DNA of 36,182 nt. Origin: Bacteroidota bacterium (GTDB taxonomy: Bacteria; Bacteroidota; Bacteroidia; Flavobacteriales; Schleiferiaceae). Below, one piece after another: positions 8,473 through 17,729 of the stretch. The stretch is from NCBI GenBank assembly GCA_003045865.1, contig PZPB01000021.1:1-36182 (forward strand), written 5' to 3'. Position numbers and translations under genes: made by a program. The notes under the pieces were generated by a model. The model was not told the DNA's origin, did no database searches, and saw only the letters and a program-made list of their open reading frames with translations. Within the stretch, counting starts at the first letter, position 1. Every line of letters starts with the position of its first letter.

Positions 8473-8502
8473 ATATCTCCATATTATAGGGTGCCTTTAT
8501 CT

Positions 8503-8520
8503 CCGCTTAGTCTAAAGCGG
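8503..8520. terminator. Hairpin after radA, possible terminator
   Basis: CCGCTT (8503-8508) pairs with AAGCGG (8515-8520) around a 6-base loop, and the following bases ATAATCTTTCGTTT are only partly T-rich. It lies 30 bases past the radA stop. A weak terminator is the likeliest reading. Confidence 0.4.
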
Positions 8521-8550
8521 ATAATCTTTCGTTTACCTAAATTCTTACAC

Positions 8551-8558
8551 TATTTTTG
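8551..8558 (+). promoter_or_regulatory. -7 element of the mrp-nfu-kor operon promoter
   Basis: TATTTTTG is a perfect match to the Bacteroidota TAnnTTTG element. The -33 position 20 bases upstream reads TTTC (8527-8530), one base from TTTG. The start codon at 8577 is 18 bases downstream. Confidence 0.6.
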
Positions 8559-8576
8559 CATAAATCTTACAAGAGA

Positions 8577-9713
8577 ATGAGTTTAACTAAAAATGACGTT
8601 CTAGCGGTCCTAAAGGAGATACCTGCCACTAAAGGAGGTACCAATTTGGTGGATGCCAATCACGTAAAGAATGTTCTAATATTTGGCGATGAAGTAGTGG
8701 TGGAAGTGATTTCCGAATCGCCAGCCCTGCACGTAAAAAAGAAACTAGAAGTGGATATCTTAAAAGTGATCCACGAAAAAATAGATAAAAAATTAAAGGT
8801 CGAGGTAAAAATCGAAGTACCCAAAGCGGCCGAAGAGCGCGCCAATTTAATTAGAGGCGAGGCCTTACCGGGCGTAAAAAACATTGTTGCTATTGCCTCT
8901 GGAAAAGGAGGAGTAGGAAAATCTACCGTAGCCGCGAATCTTGCGATAAGCCTAAAAAGCATGGGTTTTTCCGTGGGTTTGGTGGATGCCGATATCTACG
9001 GCCCTTCTGTGCCTACCATGTTCGATATTGAAAATGCCCGTCCCGGTACCATTACCATAGATGGCAAAAGTAAAATGGACCCCGTAGAAAGCTATGGCAT
9101 AAAAATTCTGTCGATTGGCTTTTTCGCTAAGGCAGATCAGGCAGTAGTTTGGCGTGGGCCAATGGCCTCCAAGGCGCTAAATCAGCTATTGCGAGATGCG
9201 CATTGGGGCGAGCTCGATTTTATGATTATTGATCTTCCTCCTGGTACAGGCGATATTCATTTAAGTACCGTACAGGCGGTGCCAATTTCGGGAGCGGTAA
9301 TCGTTAGTACGCCGCAAAATGTGGCTTTAGCCGATGCGCGCAAAGGAGTGGCCATGTTTAAAGTAGAAAACATTAATGTTCCCATTTTAGGGATGATTGA
9401 AAACATGGCTTACTTTAGTCCTCCCGAGTTACCAGATAATAAGTATTACCTTTTCGGACAGGGTGGCGTACGTAACTTAGCGAACCAATTGCAAGTGCCC
9501 TTTTTAGGTGAATTACCCTTGGTGCAAAGTATCCGCGAATCGGGTGATGTTGGTCGCCCCGCGGCTTTACAAGAGGGTACCGCCGTACAAAAACAGTTTG
9601 AGGAAATAACCCGCAATATGGTTTCGGAATTAATGAAGCGTAACGAAGAGTTACCGCCCACCGAAGTTACTCGTATTACCACCATGGCTGGTTGCTCGGC
9701 CGTAAATAAATAA
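8577..9713 (+). CDS. Mrp/ApbC-family P-loop ATPase, iron-sulfur cluster carrier
   Basis: A 378-residue MinD-like ATPase of the Mrp/NBP35 group, which carries or transfers Fe-S clusters in the cytoplasm. An N-terminal DUF59 (MIP18-type) domain covers about residues 1-90. The deviant Walker A motif GKGGVGKST follows at about residue 109, then VDADIYGPSVP and DLPPGTGD. I chose the ATG at 8577; an in-frame TTG at 8556 lies inside the -7 promoter element and is not credible. The CPxC cluster-binding motif usual after ENMAYF is absent: the sequence there is ENMAYFSPPELPDNKYYLFG, with no cysteine. The only late cysteine is in AGCSAVNK at the very C-terminus. A Nfu gene follows after 3 bp, which supports a Fe-S role. 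Confidence 0.88.
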   Translation: MSLTKNDVLAVLKEIPATKGGTNLVDANHVKNVLIFGDEVVVEVISESPALHVKKKLEVDILKVIHEKIDKKLKVEVKIEVPKAAEERANLIRGEALPGVKNIVAIASGKGGVGKSTVAANLAISLKSMGFSVGLVDADIYGPSVPTMFDIENARPGTITIDGKSKMDPVESYGIKILSIGFFAKADQAVVWRGPMASKALNQLLRDAHWGELDFMIIDLPPGTGDIHLSTVQAVPISGAVIVSTPQNVALADARKGVAMFKVENINVPILGMIENMAYFSPPELPDNKYYLFGQGGVRNLANQLQVPFLGELPLVQSIRESGDVGRPAALQEGTAVQKQFEEITRNMVSELMKRNEELPPTEVTRITTMAGCSAVNK

Positions 9714-9716
9714 GCT

Positions 9717-9968
9717 ATGGAAAACAAAGAAGATGTTCTGAGACGCATAAATATAGCGCTTGATGAAATTCGTCCCTTTTTAAAATCGGACGGTGGTGAT
9801 ATAAGTTTAGTAGAGTTAGATGAGGAAGGAATCGTAATGGTGAAATTACACGGAGCCTGCATTGGCTGTAGTGTAAACCAAATGACTTTGAAAAGCGGAG
9901 TGGAAATGACCATAAAAAAGCATGCCCCCGAAGTTCTTAAAGTCAACGAAGTAAGTATGATGCCCTAA
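9717..9968 (+). CDS. NifU-like (Nfu) iron-sulfur scaffold domain protein
   Basis: An 83-residue protein consisting of a single NFU domain. The cluster-binding CxxC is at residues 48 and 51 in the block GACIGCSVNQMTLKSGVE, preceded by IRPFLKSDGGDISL, which is diagnostic of the family. Two monomers normally hold one 4Fe-4S cluster across their CxxC motifs and pass it to target enzymes. It starts 3 bp after the Mrp gene and its stop overlaps the start of the next gene by one base (TAATG). The next two genes encode an enzyme that needs a 4Fe-4S cluster, so a role in maturing that enzyme is a reasonable inference. Confidence 0.93.
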   Translation: MENKEDVLRRINIALDEIRPFLKSDGGDISLVELDEEGIVMVKLHGACIGCSVNQMTLKSGVEMTIKKHAPEVLKVNEVSMMP

Positions 9969-11797
9969 TGAACACCCAGTCTTTAAGTAAAGTAACTATT
10001 CATTTTGCAGGCGATTCAGGCGATGGAATTCAACTCGCGGGTTCGCAGTTTACCAATACTACCGCTTTGGCGGGAAACGATCTAAGTACTTTTCCCGATT
10101 TTCCCGCAGAGATTAGGGCTCCCATTGGCACGGTAGCGGGAGTTTCTGGTTTTCAGATAAATTTTGGAAGCGAGAAAATTCACACGCCCGGCGGTCGCCC
10201 CGATGTACTGGTGGCTATGAATGCTGCCGCTTTTAAAAAGAACTTCCCCAACCTGAAAAGTGGAGGAATTATAGTTTTAGATTCTGCTGGTTTCGATAAG
10301 AAGAACCTGCGTTTGGCGGCCTACGATGAAAGCAGTACGCCCATCGAAGATATTCCCAAGGACTATCAGGTTTACGCCGTAGATATTACCAAATTAAACC
10401 GCGAAGCACTTAAAGATTTAAGTCTCGGTAGTCGCGATAAAGATCGCTCACGCAATATGTTTGCCTTGGGCTTTATCTATTTCCTTTACAGTAGAAGCCT
10501 ACAAACAACCATTTCGTTTTTAGAGGCGAAGTTTAAGTCTAAGCCCGAAGTTTTAGAAGCCAACCTACGCGCCTTAAATGCGGGTTATAATTACGGCGAT
10601 ACCATAGAGGCCATTAGTCGTTTTAAAGTGGCACCCGCCCAAATGGAAAAGGGCGAATACCGCAATATTACCGGTAACCAAGCAACGGCTCTAGGCTTAA
10701 TTGCCGCCGCTGCTAAAAGTGGACTCGAGCTCTTTTATGGCTCTTATCCCATTACTCCGGCTTCTGATATTTTACATGAATTAGCGGCTCATAAAAACCG
10801 GGGTGTGAAAACCTTTCAGGCGGAAGATGAAATTGCCGCGGTAACTTCTGCCATTGGCGCTTCTTTTGGCGGGGCCTTGGCGGTAACGGGTACTTCAGGC
10901 CCAGGAATGGCTTTAAAAACCGAGGGTATTGGTTTGGCTTTTATGCTGGAAATACCCATGGTTATTGTTAATGTACAGCGTGGTGGCCCTAGTACAGGTT
11001 TGCCTACCAAAACGGAGCAAAGCGACTTATTACAAGCGCTTTACGGTAGAAATGGTGAAGCTCCTATTCCTGTAATTGCAGCCAATTCTCCTGCCGATTG
11101 TTTTAGCGCGGCCTTTGAAGCGGCGCGCATTGCCTTGGAACACATGACCCCCGTAATTTTATTAACGGACGGCTATATTGCCAATAGTTCGGAACCTTGG
11201 AAATTCCCTCAAGCGAGTTCCTTAGCGCCAATTAATCCGCCAATCGTAAAGGCAGATGCGCAATACCTTCCCTACAAAAGAGATGAACGGGAAGTGCGTT
11301 CTTGGGCTATTCCGGGAACACCGGGTTTAGAGCATCGCTTGGGCGGATTGGAGAAAGAGCTTGAAACGGGTAATGTTAGTTATGAGGCGGATAATCACCA
11401 AGCAATGGTGAAAGTGCGCGATCGTAAAGTGCGTTTAATTGCGAAAGGTTACCCTGCTCAGAAATTAATTCAAGGACCACCCAGCGGACCCTTATTGGTG
11501 CTGGGTTGGGGCAATACGCTCGGTGCCATTCAGGTGGCGGTAGAGCATGCTTTAGAGCAAGGCTTAGCGGTAGCACAATTGCATTTGAAATACATTAATC
11601 CCTTACCCGAAGATTTGGGAACGATCCTATCTGCCTACGAGCGGGTACTAATACCTGAGCTTAACAATGGACAATTGGCGCGGGTAATACGCGATCAATA
11701 TTTAGTGGATGTGGAAGTTTTGGATAAAATTAAGGGTCAGCCCTTTTTAGCGGAAGAGATTTTAGAGAAAATTAAAAGTTTAGTAGAAAATGACTGA
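9968..11797 (+). CDS. 2-oxoacid:ferredoxin oxidoreductase, fused gamma-alpha subunit (probably 2-oxoglutarate)
   Basis: A 609-residue subunit in which the gamma domain (about residues 1-200, starting HFAGDSGDGIQLAG and with PDVLVAMN) is fused to the alpha domain (from about residue 230, with NQATALGLIAAA, YPITPASDILHELA, FQAEDEIAAVTSAIGAS and TSGPGMALKTEGIG). With the beta subunit encoded next it would decarboxylate a 2-oxoacid to acyl-CoA and reduce ferredoxin, either in an anaplerotic or a TCA role. Two-subunit gamma-alpha/beta enzymes in Bacteroidota are usually annotated as 2-oxoglutarate oxidoreductase (KorAB); pyruvate cannot be excluded from sequence alone. It overlaps the beta gene by eight bases. 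Confidence 0.92.
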   Translation: MNTQSLSKVTIHFAGDSGDGIQLAGSQFTNTTALAGNDLSTFPDFPAEIRAPIGTVAGVSGFQINFGSEKIHTPGGRPDVLVAMNAAAFKKNFPNLKSGGIIVLDSAGFDKKNLRLAAYDESSTPIEDIPKDYQVYAVDITKLNREALKDLSLGSRDKDRSRNMFALGFIYFLYSRSLQTTISFLEAKFKSKPEVLEANLRALNAGYNYGDTIEAISRFKVAPAQMEKGEYRNITGNQATALGLIAAAAKSGLELFYGSYPITPASDILHELAAHKNRGVKTFQAEDEIAAVTSAIGASFGGALAVTGTSGPGMALKTEGIGLAFMLEIPMVIVNVQRGGPSTGLPTKTEQSDLLQALYGRNGEAPIPVIAANSPADCFSAAFEAARIALEHMTPVILLTDGYIANSSEPWKFPQASSLAPINPPIVKADAQYLPYKRDEREVRSWAIPGTPGLEHRLGGLEKELETGNVSYEADNHQAMVKVRDRKVRLIAKGYPAQKLIQGPPSGPLLVLGWGNTLGAIQVAVEHALEQGLAVAQLHLKYINPLPEDLGTILSAYERVLIPELNNGQLARVIRDQYLVDVEVLDKIKGQPFLAEEILEKIKSLVEND

Positions 11798-12800
11798 GCC
11801 CAATAGCGCCCTATTTACCGCTAAAGAAGCGGCCAGTGATCAAGAGGTAAGATGGTGCCCCGGTTGTGGCGATTACAGTATTTTAAAGCAAATGCAGTCC
11901 GTTATTCCTGGTTTAGGGATTAAGCGCGAGGATATTGTTTTCATTTCTGGCATTGGCTGTAGTTCGCGCTTTCCTTACTACATGAACACCTATGGAATGC
12001 ATAGCATTCACGGGAGAGCACCGGCCGTAGCCAGTGGTTTAAAAATGGCCAATCCCAACTTAAGTGTGTGGGTTATTACCGGCGATGGCGATGGTTTATC
12101 CATTGGTGGAAATCACCTGATACACCTCTTGCGTCGCAACGTCGACCTTAATGTACTCCTCTTTAACAACGAGATTTACGGACTAACAAAAGGGCAATAT
12201 TCACCTACTTCAGAAATGGGGAAACGCACCAAAAGTAGTCCCATGGGTAGCCTCGATCATCCTTTTAATCCCTTGGCTTTAGCGCTGGGCGCAGATGCGA
12301 CTTTTGTAGCACGCACCATAGACCGCGACCCTGTGCATTTAAGAGGCGTTTTAGAAACTTCCAATCTCCATAAGGGTACCAGCTTTATCGAAATTTATCA
12401 AAATTGTAACGTCTTTAATGATGGCGCCTTTCTTAGCTACAGCGATAAAAAGCAAAAAGGACAGCATATAATTTTATTAGAAGAAGGACAGCCTTTAGTT
12501 TTCGATGCGGGTAAAAAAGGTATTCGCTTAAATGGCTTAAAGCCCGAAATCGTTGACTTAGAAGAAGGCTTTTCGGCCAACGATCTTTGGATTCACGATA
12601 GTAGAGATGCTACCAAGGCCTATATTTTGAGTCGCTTTTTTGATGATAACTTTCCTCGTCCCTTTGGTGTTTTCTACCAAGAAGATCGCCCTTGCTACGA
12701 AGAACAACTTATTGCCCAAATTAATCACGCCAAGGAAATCCAAGGCGAGACGGATTTAGATGATTTATTGCGGGGTAAACGCAGTTGGACGGTAGATTAG
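11790..12800 (+). CDS. 2-oxoacid:ferredoxin oxidoreductase, beta subunit
   Basis: The 336-residue thiamine-diphosphate and Fe-S subunit that partners the preceding gene. The cysteines that ligate the 4Fe-4S cluster are visible as WCPGCGDYS (residues 23 and 26), GIGCSS and NCNVFND. The thiamine-diphosphate motif begins GDGDGLSIGG and continues to NNEIYGLTKGQYSPTSE. Its start codon lies inside the alpha gene (eight-base overlap), which indicates coupled translation. It is the last gene of the Mrp-Nfu-oxidoreductase operon. A GC-rich hairpin lies just downstream, shared with the converging gene at 12865. Confidence 0.92.
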   Translation: MTEPNSALFTAKEAASDQEVRWCPGCGDYSILKQMQSVIPGLGIKREDIVFISGIGCSSRFPYYMNTYGMHSIHGRAPAVASGLKMANPNLSVWVITGDGDGLSIGGNHLIHLLRRNVDLNVLLFNNEIYGLTKGQYSPTSEMGKRTKSSPMGSLDHPFNPLALALGADATFVARTIDRDPVHLRGVLETSNLHKGTSFIEIYQNCNVFNDGAFLSYSDKKQKGQHIILLEEGQPLVFDAGKKGIRLNGLKPEIVDLEEGFSANDLWIHDSRDATKAYILSRFFDDNFPRPFGVFYQEDRPCYEEQLIAQINHAKEIQGETDLDDLLRGKRSWTVD

Positions 12801-12847
12801 TCAAGTAATCATTCCTGCGCATCCCGCGAAAGCGGAAAAAGGGAAAA

Positions 12848-12864
12848 GGCCCCAGCTAGGGGCC
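12848..12864. terminator. Terminator between converging genes
   Basis: GGCCCC (12848-12853) pairs with GGGGCC (12859-12864) around AGCTA. On the minus strand it is followed by TTTTCCCTTTTTCC, so it best serves the large minus-strand gene that ends at 12865, but it may stop both transcripts. Confidence 0.6.
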
Positions 12865-15800
12865 CTATTCCTTTCTAATTTTTTCGTCAAATACTAAGTC
12901 GCCAATCTTTACTTTAAGGTGATAAATGCCAGCGGCAAAATGGTTTAAGGATATGCTTTCCAAAACTTCCTGCCCATTTAAATTTCGGCGTGAAGCATAA
13001 AGTAGAGCTCCACGAGCATCGTACAGGGAAATTTCCATCTCGGCTTGACCGGGGTTCATTAAGCTGATATGTAAAATGTCTCGACTAGGATTGGGATAAA
13101 CCTGCCACTGCCATTCGCTTTTAAGACTTTCGAGGCTTAGGTCAATAATGTCTACGGGATCTGATTCTAAACTGCAAATAGTATTGCTCAGTTCTAGGCT
13201 ATAGCTGCCATTGGTTTGCAGGTTATAGCTCTGTTGGTTGTTGGTTCCTGGGGCGGGACTTCCGTTCAGTAACCACAGGTAATTGGGGGCGGTTTGGTTA
13301 GCACTCAATACCAAGCCCGAGCGTGAAAAACTAGGACTAGGCAAAGCATCAACACTAACCTGGAAGCTGGCGTTTACCGGACAACTGGGCGCGCTAGAGT
13401 ATAAATAGCCGATGCTTAAATTGTGTGTTCCTGCTCCCGCAAGACTGGCGTAGAAGACCCCATTTTGCACGCCATTTCCCGACCAAGAAGTAAGCGTTCC
13501 GGGAATTCCATTCGTATTTACCGTGGCCGAAAGTACGAGGCTGTCGCCTAGGCAAAGAGGCGCGAAGGGTGGACTCATGGTGCTAATAACCGGCAGGGCA
13601 CGAATGTCCATGTTTAAAGTATTGGAAATCCCAGCGCTGCTGCTTGCGCAAGATCCGTTGCCAGTAACTTCCACCCAAACCTGATCGTTATTGGCCAAAG
13701 TAGAATTGGCATAGCTAGAACTGTTCGTTCCTACATTAGTACCATTGAGCTTCCACTGATAGCTGGGGCTTGATCCGCCATTCGTAACACTGGCGCTAAA
13801 ATTAGCATTGCTGCCCGCACAGAGCGTGGTATTGGCCGTACTGATGCTAACGCTTGGAATTGTTGGGGGATTAATAATAACACTAATACTCGCACTACTT
13901 GCCACAGGGTTGCTGGTACAAAGGCTATTGCTCGTCATTTCTACACTTACCGCATCGCCTTGGTTTAGGCTAGTGGAGCTGTAACTTGCACTATTCGTTC
14001 CCACATTTAGGCCATTTACCTTCCATTGGTAGCTTGGGTTGGAGCCTCCCGACGTTGGACTAGCCGTGAAAATTGCATTTTGTCCAGCGCACCAAGAACT
14101 GGCATTGGCACTGATACTTACCGAGGGATTTACATTCGCATCCACTTGAATAAAAGCGGTTTTAGTAGTGTTGGTGTTTCCAAAGCTATTGCTTGCATTG
14201 AGGCTAATCGTATAAGAACCAGCACTGTTAAATTGTACCTGCGGATTTTGCGAAGAACTATTGGTGCCGCCCGTGTAGGTATAGCCGGCAGGACTGATGG
14301 TCCAGGCCCAAGCACTAGGGTTATTGCTACTTAAATCGCTAAAGCTAACACTGCTGCCTGCGCAAATACTACTGTCGTTTGCCGAGAAATCGGCCTGAGG
14401 AACATTGGTATTGGATACGCCGCTAATATTAATATTGTCGAGGTAAAGATTATTGCCATAACCATTAATAGCCTCAAATTTTATCCGCACTTCCGACTGA
14501 CCCGCATAGCTATTGAGGTTAATGCTAGGGCAGTTGGTAATAATCGAATTTCCACACCAATCGCTTGCGCTAGATGGGCTAAAACTTGAGGTCTGGTCGG
14601 CTACCGTTGCAAAGTTCACGCTGGGGTCTGAACTATAACTTGCAATACGTTGGTAGGTCGTGCCACAGTCGGTACTTATGTAGATGGCCATACTATCGCG
14701 ATAGGTTGAACTATAACGGGCATAGGCATAATCAAAGTCGAGGGTGATGCTACTGAAATTACTAAAATTCAAGGGTGGACTAATAAGGCCATCGCGCTCT
14801 CCGGCACTACTGTAATTGAAGAAGTCGATACCTGCAGCGGTATTGCCCGGGCTGCTTCCGCCGATGGTGTTCAAGGCCCAAGTGACGCCATTATCAGGGT
14901 TTTCAACGGTAAATAAACTACTTGTGCCTTCGAAGTCTTCGATAAAAGGAAGACTTAAACCTCCGCTTTGTAAGAAATTGCTTTTGCTTAGGGTATCGCT
15001 ACCATTGGCATTAGAAACGATAAGACTTACAGAATAGGATCCTGTTGCGTTCAGTTGAATTTGCGGATGCTGACTGCTACTTGATGTGCCGCCTACAAAG
15101 GTGAAGGTAGTTGGACTAATGCTCCATTGCCAACTACTGGGATTGCCGGTAGAGGAGTCGCTTAGTTGAATATTTTGGTTAATACAAGCCGTAGCAGGGT
15201 TAGCGTAAAAATCTGCTACAGGCACTTGAGGAACACTGAAACCAGTACTGCTGAAAAGCCCTCGTCCGTGGGTAGCGGCAATAACCGTTTTATCGCTATC
15301 TCTAATTTGTAACATATCTACGCGAACGCGAGAAAGACCGCTGTTGCTGGCGGTCCAGCTAGGACTGCTACTATTGAAATTACTAGTAGACCAAACCCCA
15401 ACTTCGGTAGCAAGAATAACCTCGGCGCGATTGCTCGGGTTAAACAAAGCCCACCGAACCGGCATGTCAGGTAAATTACCTTCTTTACTTTGCCAACTTG
15501 TGCCGCCATTGGAGCTGTACCATACTGAGGTTACGCCATAATTAGAAAAAGTAACCAAAAGTTCATTTTCATTGGCCCCTAATTCTACGCAGGACACATG
15601 CCCGTTGGGAAAACTACTGCTGCCGATATTGGAAGAACTGGGTGTTGAATTAGCATTGGTAACCTTAAAAAGGTCACCTCCTTCAGTTCCCACAAAAAGG
15701 GTAGTGCTGGTAGTGGTGTAGGGTGAGACGCGCAGGTGTGAGGCCATGCTGCTCATGCCGCTAATGCTGATGCTTGAAATACTGGGTGAAGTTCGAATGC

Positions 15801-17622
15801 CGGTTACGCGGTTTACTGTTGTACTTGTGCGAGCGGAATATAAAATTCCCTGATTATCGTCGTATTCTGCGGGATTAATAAAGCGCCCAGTGGAATTGTC
15901 ATTTTGGAAACGTCCGCCCCAGCTTGAGCCAGCATTGGTACTGCGCCAGAAATTATTATAAACGTAGGAGGTAATTTGGTAATTGGCATTGGTCTGATCA
16001 ATAAAGCAATAAGCTCCATCGCCGCCAGTGGCTTGGCTGCTGCTACCAAAACCTGCGGTGGTAAATTTTTGGGTGCCATTATCTTGCGCCCCTGCAAGAG
16101 CGTAATTACTCCCAGCATTAGGATGTATCGCCGCTGCATAAAATTGGGTTACATTATAATCTTGATTTCGCGCGCTTATAACATTGGCAGTAGCGGCGGT
16201 AGCTAATGAAGTCGTGTAAAAAACACCACCATCGGTGCCGAAAAGCACCGTGCTTGAGCTGTTGGGTTTAAATACAATCTGATGTTGATCGGCATGCACA
16301 TAAGAGCAATTAAGTGCGGCTAAGTTGTTATTATTACTCCACTTTGAAATTTGACTCCAAGTACTAGCTCCGTCCGTAGAACGAAATAAATTAATGCCAC
16401 CCACAATGAGCGTATTGGCATTATTGGGGTCAACTGCCATAATTAGATCGTACCATGCCTGCCCACGAGTAAAGTCGGTATTGGGAATGCCATTGTCAAC
16501 ATCAGCGGGTTCATTTCGGGTAGTCCAAGTACTACCTTTATTGGTGCTACGGGCAATTTCTCCCGCTTGCCCGCCTATCTCCGTAAGGGCATAAACATAA
16601 CTAGAATTATTAGGAGCGCAGGCCAGCTCTACTCTCTCGCCATTGGTAATAGTGCGAGAAACTGTCCAGGTGGTACCGTTATCGCTGTAGAGAACTCTAC
16701 CGCCACCTTGGTCGCTTAGGCCAATAGAAGTTTCTTGCGTTCCAATCCAAATACGGTTATCGGCCGCAATTTCAATATCTGCGGCCGCGTAAGGCGAAGA
16801 ACTGCCCGGTATATTAGGTAGTACTTGCGACCAAGAACTGCCTCCGTTTATGCTGCGGTATAATCCATTTACTCCATGCCATTGGCCGCGGAAATAGTTT
16901 TCACGACAAGCGGCATAAACTACACTGCTGCCGTTTTCATTGCGAACGACCAAGTCGTTGATGTAGTGGTAATTGCTAGTAGAACTCAACTGCGTCCAAG
17001 ACGTGCCGCCATTAGTAGATTTCCAAATTCCAGCGCCACGTGAGGCTCCCGCTCCCCAGCCTTCGCCCGTGCCCACATAAAATATTTGACTGTTATTAGG
17101 ATCGTAGGCAATAGCGGTAATGGCTAAATTATCCCATTGATTGCTGACAGAAACCCAAGCGGAGGTGCTGGAAGTAATATTGTTATTATACCAAAGTCCA
17201 CCGGTAACACCACCAGCCCATACCTTATTGCCCGAACTCGCATTGGGGTCCCACATGATAGCGCGTGTTCTGCCGCCTACATTATCGGGGCCTCTTTCGG
17301 TCCAAGGACTAGCCGCTGAACCGGGAATACTGGGGCTAAGTTGATTAGTACTTTGATCTACAATTTGGTAAACTTGTTCTAGGCGTTCTACCGCGGGTCG
17401 ACCTAGAATAGGGTCCATGGTAGCGAGGTAGTTTTGCTCCCAGGCCAAATCGGGTCGATCTTGTGGTGGGTTATTTTTCCACTGGGCTTTGCTTAAACGA
17501 GGTCGGTTGTTAAAGGGGTGTTCGGCTAAAAAGCTCTTATAGCTTTCTCGGGCCGATTGAGGTTTTTCAATAATTTGGGAGGCAGTAAGCAAAAGCAAAC
17601 TGAGGAAAATAACTTTGCGCAT
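12865..17622 (-). CDS. T9SS-secreted multidomain protein with BNR/sortilin-like repeats, PKD and Ig-like domains
   Basis: A 1585-residue exported protein. Order of parts: a hydrophobic signal segment (residues 2-15), then a long beta-propeller region to about 795 with many Asp-box (BNR) motifs such as STNGGTSWT, SINGGSSWS and SSNGGTSWQ. Next come a PKD domain (about 800-885), a jelly-roll/MAM-like module (about 890-1070, with LPFIEDFEG and a closing LYLDNINISG), a second PKD domain similar to the first (about 1075-1160), and Ig-like repeats (about 1162-1425, each with SYQWK-type cores). The type A T9SS sorting domain ends the protein (from VYPNPSRDILHISL, about residue 1506). The propeller resembles VPS10/sortilin and exo-sialidase folds; no catalytic site can be assigned. 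It is probably a surface-attached adhesin or glycan-binding protein. It lies 107 bp downstream of the kinase gene on the same strand. Confidence 0.88.
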   Translation of the reverse strand: MRKVIFLSLLLLTASQIIEKPQSARESYKSFLAEHPFNNRPRLSKAQWKNNPPQDRPDLAWEQNYLATMDPILGRPAVERLEQVYQIVDQSTNQLSPSIPGSAASPWTERGPDNVGGRTRAIMWDPNASSGNKVWAGGVTGGLWYNNNITSSTSAWVSVSNQWDNLAITAIAYDPNNSQIFYVGTGEGWGAGASRGAGIWKSTNGGTSWTQLSSTSNYHYINDLVVRNENGSSVVYAACRENYFRGQWHGVNGLYRSINGGSSWSQVLPNIPGSSSPYAAADIEIAADNRIWIGTQETSIGLSDQGGGRVLYSDNGTTWTVSRTITNGERVELACAPNNSSYVYALTEIGGQAGEIARSTNKGSTWTTRNEPADVDNGIPNTDFTRGQAWYDLIMAVDPNNANTLIVGGINLFRSTDGASTWSQISKWSNNNNLAALNCSYVHADQHQIVFKPNSSSTVLFGTDGGVFYTTSLATAATANVISARNQDYNVTQFYAAAIHPNAGSNYALAGAQDNGTQKFTTAGFGSSSQATGGDGAYCFIDQTNANYQITSYVYNNFWRSTNAGSSWGGRFQNDNSTGRFINPAEYDDNQGILYSARTSTTVNRVTGIRTSPSISSISISGMSSMASHLRVSPYTTTSTTLFVGTEGGDLFKVTNANSTPSSSNIGSSSFPNGHVSCVELGANENELLVTFSNYGVTSVWYSSNGGTSWQSKEGNLPDMPVRWALFNPSNRAEVILATEVGVWSTSNFNSSSPSWTASNSGLSRVRVDMLQIRDSDKTVIAATHGRGLFSSTGFSVPQVPVADFYANPATACINQNIQLSDSSTGNPSSWQWSISPTTFTFVGGTSSSSQHPQIQLNATGSYSVSLIVSNANGSDTLSKSNFLQSGGLSLPFIEDFEGTSSLFTVENPDNGVTWALNTIGGSSPGNTAAGIDFFNYSSAGERDGLISPPLNFSNFSSITLDFDYAYARYSSTYRDSMAIYISTDCGTTYQRIASYSSDPSVNFATVADQTSSFSPSSASDWCGNSIITNCPSINLNSYAGQSEVRIKFEAINGYGNNLYLDNINISGVSNTNVPQADFSANDSSICAGSSVSFSDLSSNNPSAWAWTISPAGYTYTGGTNSSSQNPQVQFNSAGSYTISLNASNSFGNTNTTKTAFIQVDANVNPSVSISANASSWCAGQNAIFTASPTSGGSNPSYQWKVNGLNVGTNSASYSSTSLNQGDAVSVEMTSNSLCTSNPVASSASISVIINPPTIPSVSISTANTTLCAGSNANFSASVTNGGSSPSYQWKLNGTNVGTNSSSYANSTLANNDQVWVEVTGNGSCASSSAGISNTLNMDIRALPVISTMSPPFAPLCLGDSLVLSATVNTNGIPGTLTSWSGNGVQNGVFYASLAGAGTHNLSIGYLYSSAPSCPVNASFQVSVDALPSPSFSRSGLVLSANQTAPNYLWLLNGSPAPGTNNQQSYNLQTNGSYSLELSNTICSLESDPVDIIDLSLESLKSEWQWQVYPNPSRDILHISLMNPGQAEMEISLYDARGALLYASRRNLNGQEVLESISLNHFAAGIYHLKVKIGDLVFDEKIRKE

Positions 17623-17677
17623 AAGAGGGGCTTAAATCGGCTACTAAATTACTATTTCGTTTTTTAGCAGATTCTTT

Positions 17678-17692
17678 AGCTCAAATTGAGCT
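17678..17692. promoter_or_regulatory. Perfect 7-1-7 palindrome upstream of the large T9SS gene
   Basis: AGCTCAA, A, TTGAGCT forms a perfect inverted repeat 56 bp before the start codon of the 1585-residue protein and 38 bp after the kinase stop. There is no T-tract on either side, so an operator is likelier than a terminator. The binding protein is unknown. Confidence 0.35.
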
Positions 17693-17729
17693 TGTGGGCG
17701 ATTATATATTGAATATTTCGGGAATTGGA

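Noticed and set aside
8556-8576. TTG start extending the Mrp protein by seven residues
   Set aside because: The TTG is part of the -7 promoter element, upstream of the expected transcription start.
9446-9946. A 166-codon open frame on the minus strand
   Set aside because: It lies antisense to the end of the Mrp gene and nearly all of the Nfu gene, both of which have clear motifs; the translation has no recognisable domain.
15813-16139. Open frames of up to 108 codons overlapping the large T9SS gene
   Set aside because: They are by-products of the repetitive Ser/Thr/Gly-rich coding sequence on the minus strand and show no domain or signal of their own.
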